A stretch of 64,000 nt of DNA from Polymorphospora lycopeni (GTDB taxonomy: Bacteria; Actinomycetota; Actinomycetes; Mycobacteriales; Micromonosporaceae), in contig NZ_JBCGDC010000017.1 of the NCBI RefSeq assembly GCF_042237075.1, positions 1 to 64,000 on the forward strand, in the 5' to 3' direction. A program made the translations under genes and the position numbers. Shown piece after piece: positions 49,131 through 57,404 of the stretch. The notes beneath the pieces were generated by a model. The model was not told the DNA's origin. It made no database searches and saw only the letters and a list, made by a program, of their open reading frames with translations. Within the stretch, counting starts at the first letter, position 1, and every line of letters begins with the position of its first letter.

Positions 49131-50273
49131 TCAGTCCTGGACCACGATGCCGTCCCGCAGCAGTGCCGCGCCGTCCGGAATCGACCAGCGGGCAAGCACC
49201 GTCTCGGAGTGCTCTCCGGGCCGGGGCGGCGGCGACGCGGGCGGGCCGGCCGGGGTCGCCGAGAAACGCGGCGCGGGCGCCGGCTGCCGGACGCCGTACG
49301 ACTCCACGAACACGTCCCGCGCGGCCAGGTGCGGGTCGTCGGGTGCCTCGCCCAGCGACAGCACCGGCGCCACGCACGCGTCGGAGCCGGCGAAGACCGC
49401 CACCCACTCGTCCCGCGTACGCGACGCGATCCGCTCGGCGATCAGCGCCCTCAGCCGTGGCCACCGGGTGACGTCGTACTGGTCGGGCGGCTCGGTGCCG
49501 AGGCCGCCGAGCCGCTCGACGAACTCCGCGTAGAACCTCGGTTCGATCGGGCCGACCGCCAGATGCCGGCCGTCCGCCGTCGGGTAGACGCCGTAGAAGG
49601 GTGCTCCGCCGTCGAGCAGGTTGGCGCCCCGCCGGTCCTGCCACAGTCCACCATGGACCAGTCCGAAGAGCTGGGTGGCCAGCAGCGCCGTGCCGTCGAC
49701 GATCGCGGCGTCGACCACCTGGCCGGGTCCGCCACGGCCGGTCTGCCAGAGCGCGGCGAGCACACCCGCCGCGAGCAGCATTCCGCCGCCGCCGTAGTCA
49801 CCGAGCAGGTTCAGCGGCGGCACCGGCGCACCATCGGCCGGACCGATCGCGTGCAGCACACCGGTCGCCGCGAGATACGTCAGGTCGTGTCCGGCCGTAC
49901 GCGCCCGCGGGCCGTCCTGCCCCCAGCCGGTCATCCGCCCGTACACCAGTCGCGAGTTGACGGCGTGACAGTCGGCCGGACCGATCCCGAGACGCTCGGC
50001 CACCCCCGGCCGGAAACCCTCGACCAGTACGTCGGCGGCGGCGGCCAGGGCCAGCACGACGGCCGCCCCGCGCGGATCCTTCAGGTCGACGGCGATCGAC
50101 AGCTTGCCGCGATTGAGCACGTCGTGACGGGGATCGGCGATCAGGCCGGGCTCACCCGGCCGGTCGACGCGTACGACGGTGGCACCCAGATCGGCGAGCA
50201 GCATCCCGGCGAACGGAGCCGGTCCGAGGCCGGCGATCTCGACGACGGTCAGGCCGGTCAGCGGTCCGCTCAT
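49131..50273 (-). CDS. CaiB/BaiF CoA-transferase family (alpha-methylacyl-CoA racemase-like)
   Basis: A 380-residue class III CoA-transferase-fold enzyme. It begins MSGPLTGLTVVEIAGLGPAP and has VVRVDRPGEPG, DLKDPRGAAVVLALAAAADV, VEGFRPGVAERLGIGP and NLLGDYGGGGMLLAAGVLAA with the catalytic-type Asp. The sequence is closest in style to alpha-methylacyl-CoA racemases (Mcr/AMACR), which invert 2-methyl branched acyl-CoAs. The ATG at 50273 matches the family N-terminus. A 12-bp hairpin lies 33 nt upstream. Confidence 0.88.
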   Translation of the reverse strand: MSGPLTGLTVVEIAGLGPAPFAGMLLADLGATVVRVDRPGEPGLIADPRHDVLNRGKLSIAVDLKDPRGAAVVLALAAAADVLVEGFRPGVAERLGIGPADCHAVNSRLVYGRMTGWGQDGPRARTAGHDLTYLAATGVLHAIGPADGAPVPPLNLLGDYGGGGMLLAAGVLAALWQTGRGGPGQVVDAAIVDGTALLATQLFGLVHGGLWQDRRGANLLDGGAPFYGVYPTADGRHLAVGPIEPRFYAEFVERLGGLGTEPPDQYDVTRWPRLRALIAERIASRTRDEWVAVFAGSDACVAPVLSLGEAPDDPHLAARDVFVESYGVRQPAPAPRFSATPAGPPASPPPRPGEHSETVLARWSIPDGAALLRDGIVVQD

Positions 50274-50605
50274 GAGGCGGGACTCTACGGGTCGGCCCGG
50301 CGGCGGCGGGCGACGCTCACCCCCGTAAGCGTCGCCCGCGCACACCGCCGGCTTGAGGTGGCGCCGTCCCCCAACGGCCCAGAATGCCACCCGTCCCCGT
50401 CGCCAGCTCGTGCGCGGATCGAACCGATCCGCTGCTCCCCCGAACATTTCCGAGCTTGGCGCGTACAGATCACGTTAGTTCGGAGCCGGCGCGACCGACA
50501 ACCCTAATACCATGTCTTGCCGGTCACACCCTGCGATCGCCGTCACTTTTTCATCCGCGGCGTTTAAGGACCGAAAAATCTCGGTACGTGCGCGCGGGGC
50601 CACTC
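50274..50605. other. 332-bp intergenic region with hairpin
   Basis: No supported gene. It contains the 12-bp inverted repeat at 50306-50339 and an AT-richer stretch at about 50450-50600. Confidence 0.5.
50306..50339. terminator. Perfect 12-bp hairpin upstream of the CoA-transferase gene
   Basis: GCGGGCGACGCT (50306-50317) pairs exactly with 50328-50339 across a 10-nt loop. It lies 33 nt before the CoA-transferase ATG and about 270 bp after the next upstream gene, so it may be a terminator or a 5'-leader structure. Confidence 0.55.
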
Positions 50606-51367
50606 TCAGCCGTCTTCGCGCAACGGTGACTCGAGCAGGAAGAAATTGCTCTGCTGCCCACTGCGCATCTGTTCCTGGTAGATGAAATTGAGCTGCCGCT
50701 CGTCGAACGTACGCAACCACTCGGCCCAACTCACCTCGGTCAGCGGCCGGCCGCGGTGGTACCCCGGGAAGTCGAAACGCAACACCCCGAGATGGCCGTC
50801 GTGGTCGGTGTTCTCGATGGTGGCCGGCTTCGCGTTGCGGGCCTGCGCCCACCGCTTGATCACCTCGTGGTCGGTGGTGACCAGGCTGCGGCCCGCACGC
50901 TCCGGCCGGTCCTGGGTCGACGAGATGCGTTGGGCGTACTTCGTCGTCCGGGAGGTGACACCGCCCTGCCGCGGCCGGCCGGACGCTCCCTGCGACGACT
51001 TGCCGGCCGCGGACGTGCTCTTCCGGGCCGACGTGGTCTTCTTCGCCCCGGCGCCCCGCCCGGTCGTGGCCTTGCCGGCCGCGGACTCCGTACGCTTGCC
51101 GGCGCCGCCGGCCTTCGGCGCGGTCCCGGCCTTGGCGGCCCCGCCCCGGCGCTGATCCGCCCGCATCTCCTTGACGACCCGCTTGACCAGTTCGTCCTTG
51201 CGCAGGCCCGACGTGCCGGAGATCCCCCGGCGCCGCAACTCCCCGCGCAGGTCGTCGACCCGCCGCTGGGCGATGTCGCTCTCCCTGATCTCGGTCGCCG
51301 CCGAACCCGACCGGCTCTTCGTGGCGGTCGCGGACCCGCCGCGACCCGAACTGTTCCGCTGAGCCAT
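50606..51367 (-). CDS. SAP/Rho-N-like protein with Ala/Lys-rich linker
   Basis: A 253-residue basic protein in three parts. Residues about 28-70 (IAQRRVDDLRGELRRRGISG, LRKDELVKRVVKEM) form a helix-extended-helix SAP/Rho N-terminal-like nucleic-acid-binding motif. Residues about 75-150 are an Ala/Gly/Lys/Ser-rich, histone-H1-like linker. Residues 165-253 (HEVIKRWAQARNAKPATIEN, VLRFDFPGYHRGRPL, SWAEWLRTFDERQLNFIYQE) match the small bacterial domain sometimes mislabelled glucan-branching enzyme. A nucleoid or RNA-associated role is plausible but unproven. Confidence 0.75.
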   Translation of the reverse strand: MAQRNSSGRGGSATATKSRSGSAATEIRESDIAQRRVDDLRGELRRRGISGTSGLRKDELVKRVVKEMRADQRRGGAAKAGTAPKAGGAGKRTESAAGKATTGRGAGAKKTTSARKSTSAAGKSSQGASGRPRQGGVTSRTTKYAQRISSTQDRPERAGRSLVTTDHEVIKRWAQARNAKPATIENTDHDGHLGVLRFDFPGYHRGRPLTEVSWAEWLRTFDERQLNFIYQEQMRSGQQSNFFLLESPLREDG

Positions 51368-51446
51368 TTCCTGCTCCCTCGACAGTCTGTCCTCGGCGGG
51401 CGGCGGTTCCCGGCACGGTCACCGGCCGCCCCGACAGCGATACCCG

Positions 51447-51971
51447 TCAGGGGCGGTCCAAACCCGTGTCACCGGCCGCCGAGGGCTCGAAGAGATGCGC
51501 GAACGCCCGCAGATTCGCCGTCGATTCGCCGTTTCGGACCCGCCACTCCCATTCGCGCCGGATCGCCGTACCGAAGCCGATCTCGAGCATGGTGTCGAAC
51601 GACTCGTCCGCGTACGTCAGCACCGAGCCCAGCAGCCGGTCGAGTTCGTCCTCGTCGACCCCACCCAGGCCGACCCGGCCGGTCAGGTAGACGTCACCGA
51701 CCGGGTCGATGGCGAACGCGACGCCGTACATGCGGGAATTGCGCTGGAGCAGCCAGGCCCACAACTCCTCGCGCCGCTCGTCGGGCTGCCGCATGACGAA
51801 CGCCTCGATCCGCAGCGCGTGCTCGCCGACGATCAGATTGCAGACCGTCTTGAGCTTGTGGGTGCCGGGCAGCGTGACCGCGTACGAGAACTCGCCGGTC
51901 GACTCGTACTCCAACTCCCGGTCGGTGCACACCGACTCGACCAGCGCCGCCACCTGCCCCTGAACACCCAA
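51447..51971 (-). CDS. YbjN domain-containing protein
   Basis: A 174-residue protein of the YbjN fold (related to type III secretion chaperones), with QVAALVESVCTDRELEYEST, VTLPGTHKLKTVCNLIVGEH and WAWLLQRNSRMYGVAFAIDP. In actinobacteria it is commonly encoded beside mshA; its function is unknown. I place the start at the TTG at 51971 because upstream of it the frame runs through a 60-bp repeat array (to a TTG at 52274, directly after the mshA stop). If that upstream TTG is used, the protein gains five 20-residue repeats and has 275 residues. Confidence 0.75.
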   Translation of the reverse strand: MGVQGQVAALVESVCTDRELEYESTGEFSYAVTLPGTHKLKTVCNLIVGEHALRIEAFVMRQPDERREELWAWLLQRNSRMYGVAFAIDPVGDVYLTGRVGLGGVDEDELDRLLGSVLTYADESFDTMLEIGFGTAIRREWEWRVRNGESTANLRAFAHLFEPSAAGDTGLDRP

Positions 51972-52276
51972 CTGGATCGCCTTTCGTTCACGACTGCGGG
52001 GCTCCGCTTCGCCGCACTCCTCGCGCGAACCGAACCTGCCTTCCGGTTCACGACTGCGGGGCTCCGCTTCGCCGCACTCCTCGCGCGAACCGATCCTGCC
52101 TTCCGGTTCACGTCTGCGCGGCTCCGCTTCGCTGCACTCCTCGCGCGAACCGATCCTGCCTTCCGGTTCACGTCTGCGCGGCTCCGCTTCGCTGCACTCC
52201 TCGCGCGAACCGAACCTGCCTTCCGGTTCACGACTGCGGGGCTCCGCTTCGCTGCACTCCTCGCGCGAACCCAACT
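51966..52276. repeat. 60-bp tandem repeat array flanked by 8-bp direct repeats
   Basis: Almost five 60-bp units (about 51986-52270), of two variants (CGACTGCGGG and CGTCTGCGCG types), lie between mshA and the ybjN-like gene. The direct repeat ACCCAACT occurs at 51966-51973 and 52269-52276. The offset between these repeats is 303 bp, a multiple of three, so the reading frame is kept. The unit contains GCTCCGCTTCGC, the same word family as the repeats at 300-535. Confidence 0.85.
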
Positions 52277-53648
52277 AGAACGCACCGGCGCTGATCGCCG
52301 CCGCCCCGTCGGTCAACTGGGACAGGGTCCGGCTGCGGTGTTCGGCCACCGCCTCACGGTAGACCGCGATCAGCCCGGAGGCCGTACGCGCCCACGAGAA
52401 GTTGCGGGCGTGGCGTACCGCTCCCCGGCCCAGGCCGGCCCGGCGGGCCGGCGCGGCGAGCAGGCCGCCCAGCACCCGGGCCCAGTCGACCGGGTCGTGG
52501 CCGTCGACGAGCATGCCGCTGATCTGGTCGCGTACGGCGGTCACCAGGCCGCCGACGGCGGCGGCGACGACCGGCGTGCCGCACGCCTGCGCCTCCAGCG
52601 CCACCAGGCCGAAGGACTCGTTGTGCGACGGCACCGCCACCAGGTCCGCGGCCCGGTAGAGGGCCGGCAGGTCGTCGCCGGTCTGCGGCGGCAGGAAGCG
52701 TACGGCGTCGGAGATGCCCAGCGACGCGGCCAGGTCGATCAGGGCGGTCGGCCGGTCCAGGCCGGTGCCGCTCGGACCGCCGACGATCACCACGGTGAGC
52801 TGGTCGGCGATCTCCGGGTCGCGGGCGCGCAGCGCGGCGGCGGCGTGCAGCAGCACGTCGGGGGCCTTCAGCGGTTGGATCCGGCCGACGAACGCGACGA
52901 TGTGCCCGTGCTCGGGCAGGCCGAGCCGGCGGCGGGCGGCGAGGCGGGTGGCGGCCTCGGTGCCGGCGGTGGGTGGCCGGAAGCGGTCGAGGTCGACGCC
53001 GGGTTCGACGACCGCGACCCGGGTCGGGTCGGCGCCGTAGCTGTCGACCAGGTCGTGGGCCTCGACGCGGGTGTTGGCGACCAGCCGGTCGGCCTCGACG
53101 ACCAACTGCTCCTCGCCGATGATCCGGGCCTTCGGTTCGGGGCGGTCACCGGCGGCGAGCTGGGCGTTCTTGACCTTGGCCAGGGTGTGCGCGCTGTGTA
53201 CGAGCGGCACTCCCCACCGCTCCTTGGCCAGCCAGCCGACCTGTCCGGAGAGCCAGTAGTGGGAGTGCACGAGGTCGTAGTAGCCGGGGGCGCGGGCCGC
53301 TTCGGCGCGTAGTACGCCGGTGGTGAAGGCGCACATCTGGGCCGGCAGTTCCTCCTTGGCGAGCCCCTCGAACGGCCCGGAGATGATGTGCCGGACCTTG
53401 ACGCCGGGGGCCATCTCGACGGTGGGGGGCAGGTCACCGGCGGTGGCCCGGGTGAAGATCTCGACCTCGACGCCGGCGTCGGCGAGGCGGCGGGCGACCT
53501 CGACGATGTAGACGTTCATGCCGCCGGCATCACCGGTGCCGGGCTGGTGCAGCGGCGAGGTGTGCACGGACAGGGTGGCGATCCGTCTGGGTGTCGGCCA
53601 CGGCTGGAGACCTCGCTGCCGCGCCACGCCGGTGTGCATTTCCGCCAC
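52275..53648 (-). CDS. mshA: D-inositol-3-phosphate glycosyltransferase
   Basis: First step of mycothiol synthesis: transfer of GlcNAc from UDP-GlcNAc to inositol-3-phosphate. The 457-residue GT4 enzyme has the N-terminal site RIATLSVHTSPLHQPGTGDA then GGMNVYIVEV, YDLVHSHYWLSGQVGWLAK, VVEPGVDLDRF, FVGRIQPLKAPDVLLHAAA and the donor-binding PSHNESFGLVALEAQACGTP. The GTG at 53648 has GAGGAG 5 nt before it. Mycothiol replaces glutathione in these bacteria. Confidence 0.95.
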   Translation of the reverse strand: MAEMHTGVARQRGLQPWPTPRRIATLSVHTSPLHQPGTGDAGGMNVYIVEVARRLADAGVEVEIFTRATAGDLPPTVEMAPGVKVRHIISGPFEGLAKEELPAQMCAFTTGVLRAEAARAPGYYDLVHSHYWLSGQVGWLAKERWGVPLVHSAHTLAKVKNAQLAAGDRPEPKARIIGEEQLVVEADRLVANTRVEAHDLVDSYGADPTRVAVVEPGVDLDRFRPPTAGTEAATRLAARRRLGLPEHGHIVAFVGRIQPLKAPDVLLHAAAALRARDPEIADQLTVVIVGGPSGTGLDRPTALIDLAASLGISDAVRFLPPQTGDDLPALYRAADLVAVPSHNESFGLVALEAQACGTPVVAAAVGGLVTAVRDQISGMLVDGHDPVDWARVLGGLLAAPARRAGLGRGAVRHARNFSWARTASGLIAVYREAVAEHRSRTLSQLTDGAAAISAGAF

Positions 53649-53810
53649 ATCTGCTCCTCAAAGTCAGCTATGCGCCGTTCTGCGCGACCGGCCTCATAGA
53701 GCAACCGCTGCACCGCGTGCCATCTTCCCGATTCAGGCAACCCCATACATCGAGGCCGCCCCCGTACGTGACCCACCTCATCCCGGCAGCCCCGCAGCGG
53801 ACCGGTGGGA

Positions 53811-53816
53811 AAGAAT
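53811..53816 (+). promoter_or_regulatory. -10 box of SDR gene (possibly leaderless)
   Basis: AAGAAT, then 7 nt, then the ATG at 53824. One mismatch from TANNNT. Confidence 0.35.
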
Positions 53817-53823
53817 GGGGCCC

Positions 53824-54588
53824 ATGACCCCTGTCGCGATCGTCACCGGAGCGTCGAGCGGGATCGGCGCGGCGACCGCGCGGCGGCTCGCCGCCGAGGG
53901 CTTCCACGTCGTCCTGGCCGCTCGCCGGACGGACCGCCTGGAAACCCTGCTCGCCGAGATCACCACGGCTGGCGGCCGGGCGACCACGGTGGCCTGCGAC
54001 GTCACGTCCGACAAGTCGGTCGCCGGCCTGGCCGAGGCGGTCGGCGACCTGCCCGGACCGGTGACCCTGCTGGTCAACAACGCCGGCGGAGCGCGTGGCC
54101 TCGACCAGATCGAGGACGCCGACGTCGGCGACTGGCAGTGGATGTACGACGTCAACGTGCTCGGCACGCTGCGGGTCACCAAGGCGCTGCTGCCCACCCT
54201 GGAACGGTCCGGCGCCGCGACGGTGGTCGTCGTCAGCTCCACCGCCGGGCTCGGCGTCTACGAGGGCGGGGGCGGCTACACGGCGGCCAAGCACGCGCAG
54301 ACCGCACTGGCCGGCACGCTGCGCCTCGAACTCAACGGCCGCCCGATCCGGGTGGTCGAGATCGATCCGGGCATGGTGCGCACCGACGAGTTCGCCCTGG
54401 TCCGGTTCGACGGCGACGCGGAGCGGGCCGCCGCCGTCTACGCGGGTGTCGCCGAGCCGCTGGTCGCCGACGACGTCGCCGACTGCATCGCCTGGTGCGC
54501 CACCCGCCCGCATCACGTCAACATCGACCGTCTCGTGGTCCGGCCGCTGGCCCAGGCCGCGCAGCACAAGGTGCACCGGGTGAGCTGA
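53824..54588 (+). CDS. SDR-family oxidoreductase
   Basis: A 254-residue classical short-chain dehydrogenase. The cofactor motif is AIVTGASSGIGAATARRLAA (residues 5-24), followed by LVNNAGG, VVSSTAGLG and the catalytic YTAAKHAQ. AARRTDRL after the second strand suggests NADP(H) preference. The substrate is unknown. Its stop codon overlaps the ATG of the methyltransferase gene (TGATG), so the two are translated together. Confidence 0.88.
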   Translation: MTPVAIVTGASSGIGAATARRLAAEGFHVVLAARRTDRLETLLAEITTAGGRATTVACDVTSDKSVAGLAEAVGDLPGPVTLLVNNAGGARGLDQIEDADVGDWQWMYDVNVLGTLRVTKALLPTLERSGAATVVVVSSTAGLGVYEGGGGYTAAKHAQTALAGTLRLELNGRPIRVVEIDPGMVRTDEFALVRFDGDAERAAAVYAGVAEPLVADDVADCIAWCATRPHHVNIDRLVVRPLAQAAQHKVHRVS

Positions 54589-55388
54589 TGACCCGACCGC
54601 GTCGGCCGCTCGGGGTCGTCACGCGCGGCACCACCAACCCCAACCGGCTGCGCCGGGTGGACAACTGGATAGCGGCGAACTGCGCCGACGTGCTGCGCGA
54701 CGCCCCCGACCCGCTCGTGGTCGACCTGGGGTACGGCGCCACCCCGGTGACCGCCGTGGAGTTGCGTGCCCGGCTGGCCGCCGCGGTGCGGCCCGACGTA
54801 CGGGTGCTCGGCCTGGAGATCGATCCGGTTCGGGTGGCGGCCGCGGCGGGCGCCGCCGACCCGCCGTGGCTGACGTTCGCCCGGGGCGGGTTCGAACTGG
54901 CCGGTGCCCGGCCGGCCGTCGTACGCGCGTTCAACGTCCTGCGGCAGTACGACGAGGCCGAGGTGGCGCCGGCGTGGCGGACGATGACCGGCGCGCTCGC
55001 CCCCGGTGGGGTGGTCGTCGAGGGCACCTGTGACGAGTTGGGCCGGCTCGGATCCTGGGTGCTGCTCGACACGGCCGGTCCCCGGTCGCTGACCCTCGCC
55101 GCCAAGCTGTCCAGGCTGGACAGTCCGGGCACGGTCGCCGAACGGCTGCCGAAGGCGCTGATCCATCGCAACGTGCCCGGCGAGCCGGTGCACGACCTGC
55201 TGCGGGCGCTCGACGACGGCTGGCGTGCCGCGGCGCCGTACGCGCCGTTCGGGCCGCGGCAGCGCTGGGTGCGCGCGGTCGCGGCGATACGCGAAGCGGG
55301 CTGGCCGGTGTCGGACCGGCCAGCCCGCTGGCGGCTGGGTGAGGTGACGGTGCCGTGGTCGGCGGTCGCCCCGGCGACCGGGGGCTGA
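54588..55388 (+). CDS. Class I SAM-dependent methyltransferase
   Basis: A 266-residue protein with the SAM motif VVDLGYGATPVTAVELRARL, the acidic end of strand 2 in VLGLEIDPVRV, and ALAPGGVVVEGTCDELGRLG. The N-terminus (RPLGVVTRGTTNPNRLRRVD) is typical of a conserved actinobacterial family found next to murB and mshA; the acceptor is unknown. A 15-bp perfect hairpin lies within its last 95 bp (55295-55329), encoding EAGWPVSDRPARW. It is coupled to the SDR gene. Confidence 0.85.
   Translation: MTRPRRPLGVVTRGTTNPNRLRRVDNWIAANCADVLRDAPDPLVVDLGYGATPVTAVELRARLAAAVRPDVRVLGLEIDPVRVAAAAGAADPPWLTFARGGFELAGARPAVVRAFNVLRQYDEAEVAPAWRTMTGALAPGGVVVEGTCDELGRLGSWVLLDTAGPRSLTLAAKLSRLDSPGTVAERLPKALIHRNVPGEPVHDLLRALDDGWRAAAPYAPFGPRQRWVRAVAAIREAGWPVSDRPARWRLGEVTVPWSAVAPATGG
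55295..55329 (-). terminator. 15-bp hairpin inside the methyltransferase gene
   Basis: AGCGGGCTGGCCGGT (55295-55309) pairs perfectly with 55315-55329; the loop is 5 nt. It lies about 70 nt beyond the stop of the convergent LPXTG-protein gene, the expected place for that gene's terminator. Confidence 0.65.
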
Positions 55389-55396
55389 CCGGACGG

Positions 55397-56188
55397 TCAG
55401 GCGGCCCGGCGGCGCCGGGCGATCACGAGCGCGACGGCGCCGGCGGCGAGCAGGCCGCCACCGACGGCGGCGAGCCAGGTGACCGGCGCACCGGTGTTGG
55501 GCAGCGGCGGCGGGGTGCTGGGCCGGGCCACCGGCTCCAGCACGAACGACGAGACGGCGCAGCCGCCCTGCCGGTAGGCCGGGTCGCAGTTGCTCTCGGC
55601 CGGACCACGGACGACGTTGCGCATCCGCAGGTCGCCGGGCTGCCCGGTCTTCACCGTGACCGAGTAGCTGATCACCACCGGCTCGCCGGCCGGCACGTCG
55701 CCGGTCCAGGTCAGCTCCGGTTCGGCCCAGTCGAGTCGGCCGGCCGTGGCGGTCGCGTTGCCGTCGTAGTCGGCGTCGTCGAGCACACCGGTGAGGTCGT
55801 CGACGACCTCGATGTCGTCCAGCCCCTGCCCGCTGCGCAGGATGATCTGGTAGTTGACCTTGGCTCCGGGCATGACCTGGGCGGCGTCGGCCGCCTTGGT
55901 GATGACCAGCGGGCGGGCGGCCTCCACCTGGGCCGCGTCGCCGGTCGTGGCGGCGGGGCGGTCCCCGTCGCGGTACGCCGGTTCGCCGGTGTCCGTCCCC
56001 GGGATCGGCCCAGGCCCGTCGTCGGCCGGCGCGTCACCGGTCAGGCCGGGGATGACCGGGAGGCCGGGCAGGATCGGCGCGGGCGGCGACGGTTGGGCGG
56101 CCGCGGCGACCGGCAGGATCGGTACGGACACGACGGCGGCGAGTACGGTCGCGGACAGGACGCGACGGACGGCAGAGATCTTCCCCAT
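55397..56188 (-). CDS. Cell-wall-anchored surface protein with LPNTG sorting signal
   Basis: A 263-residue exported protein. It has a signal peptide (about 1-32, ending VAAAAQ), a Pro/Asp-rich segment, a DUF11-like beta domain (about 90-225: LVITKAADAAQVMPGAKVNY, VDDLTGVLDDADYDG, EPVVISYSVTV), then the sortase signal LPNTG, a hydrophobic segment (TWLAAVGGGLLAAGAVALVI) and ARRRRAA. This tripartite end is the classical sortase substrate. No sortase gene is in the window. The ATG at 56188 is used; a TTG at 56200 is an alternative. Confidence 0.88.
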   Translation of the reverse strand: MGKISAVRRVLSATVLAAVVSVPILPVAAAAQPSPPAPILPGLPVIPGLTGDAPADDGPGPIPGTDTGEPAYRDGDRPAATTGDAAQVEAARPLVITKAADAAQVMPGAKVNYQIILRSGQGLDDIEVVDDLTGVLDDADYDGNATATAGRLDWAEPELTWTGDVPAGEPVVISYSVTVKTGQPGDLRMRNVVRGPAESNCDPAYRQGGCAVSSFVLEPVARPSTPPPLPNTGAPVTWLAAVGGGLLAAGAVALVIARRRRAA

Positions 56189-56247
56189 AACCACCGTCAA
56201 CGAGCCGACCGAACTCAGGCAACGGCAAAATAAGCAAATAGTCCGTT

Positions 56248-57336
56248 TTAAAGCTCGCAGTTGACCAACACCGGCTCCGGATGCAGCGTCACCCCGAACC
56301 GGGCGTGCACGCCGTCGCGGATCTCGCGGGCCAGCGCCAGCAGATCGGCCGTCGTCCCGCCGCCACGGTGGGTCAGCGCCAGCGTGTGCTTGGACGAGAT
56401 CGCGACGGTGCCCGGGTCGCCGTACCCCTTGGTGAAGCCGGCGCGGTCGATCAACCAGGCCGCGCTCACCTTGACCACGCCGGACGGATCGGGCCAGGAC
56501 GGCGGTTCGCCGGCCGCGCCGGCCCGGCCCAGCAGAGCCTCGTACGCCGCCGCGTCGAGCACCGGGTTGGTGAAGAACGAGCCGACCGAGCGGGTGTCGG
56601 GGTCATCCGGGTCGAGCACCATGCCCTTGCCGGCCCGCAGTGCCAGCACCGCCGTACGCGCCTGCGCCAGCGGCACCCGGTCGCCGGTCGCCACCCCGAG
56701 GGCCCGGGCCAGTTCGGCGTACCGGACCGGGGCCGACAGCGGCGAGCGGGCCAGCCGGAAGTCGACCGAGAGCACCACCCGGCGGTCGCTGTGCTTGAAG
56801 ACGCTTCCCCGGTAGGCGAAGCCGCAGCCGGCCGGAGCCAGCCGGACCACCTCGTCGGTCACCCGGTCGTACGCCTCGACGGCGCTGATCGTCTCGGCCA
56901 CCTCCTGGCCGTACGCGCCGACGTTCTGGATCGGGGTGGCGCCGGACGACCCCGGGATGCCGGACAGGCACTCGACGCCGGACAGCCCGGCATCGATGGT
57001 GTACGCGACGAAGTCGTCCCACGGTTCACCGGCGGCGACCCGTACCGTGACGGTCTCGGCGTCCTCGGCGACGACCCGCACCCCTCGCGAGCGGACGAGC
57101 ACGACGAGCCCGGGAAATCCCGCGTCGGCGACCACCACGTTGCTGCCGCCGGCGAGAATCAGAACCGGCTGATCGTCGAACGCCGCCTCTCGTATGCTTT
57201 GCACGGTTTCAGCGGCGTCGCCAACGGTTAAAAATCGGCGGGACGGGCCACCGAGCCGCAGGGTCGTGTAGGCGGCCAGGGATCGGGGGCTGGTCGGTTC
57301 ACCGGTGGTCGGCGCTTCTGCACTAACGTCGGGCAC
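56248..57336 (-). CDS. murB: UDP-N-acetylenolpyruvoylglucosamine reductase
   Basis: NADPH-dependent reduction that yields UDP-N-acetylmuramate for peptidoglycan. The 362-residue type I enzyme has the FAD motif LAGGSNVVVADAGFPGLVV, GIPGSSGATPIQNVGAYGQE, the catalytic Ser in TRSVGSFFTNPVLD, and the final conserved Glu in HPEPVLVN. The GTG at 57336 has TAGGGT 7 nt upstream, supporting a leaderless start; a GTG at 57345 lies between that box and the start and is less likely. Confidence 0.95.
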   Translation of the reverse strand: MPDVSAEAPTTGEPTSPRSLAAYTTLRLGGPSRRFLTVGDAAETVQSIREAAFDDQPVLILAGGSNVVVADAGFPGLVVLVRSRGVRVVAEDAETVTVRVAAGEPWDDFVAYTIDAGLSGVECLSGIPGSSGATPIQNVGAYGQEVAETISAVEAYDRVTDEVVRLAPAGCGFAYRGSVFKHSDRRVVLSVDFRLARSPLSAPVRYAELARALGVATGDRVPLAQARTAVLALRAGKGMVLDPDDPDTRSVGSFFTNPVLDAAAYEALLGRAGAAGEPPSWPDPSGVVKVSAAWLIDRAGFTKGYGDPGTVAISSKHTLALTHRGGGTTADLLALAREIRDGVHARFGVTLHPEPVLVNCEL

Positions 57337-57343
57337 GCTGTTC

Positions 57344-57349
57344 ACCCTA
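57344..57349 (-). promoter_or_regulatory. -10 box of murB gene (leaderless)
   Basis: TAGGGT on the minus strand, 7 nt before the GTG at 57336. Confidence 0.5.
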
Positions 57350-57404
57350 GGCTGGAAGCAGCCTGGCGAGGCACGGACGGTCGGTCGTCCTGGAGGAAAT
57401 GGCG

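Noticed and set aside
47788..49644. 618-codon antisense frame over the second MFS gene
   Set aside because: Shadow frame with Arg/Gly/Asp-rich composition; the sense strand carries a 12-TM transporter.
51966..52276. CRISPR array
   Set aside because: The 60-bp units are contiguous, with no unique spacers and no cas genes.
53516..53776. 86-codon frame spanning the mshA start
   Set aside because: Codons upstream of mshA have low GC at third positions and the rest is an alternative frame of mshA.
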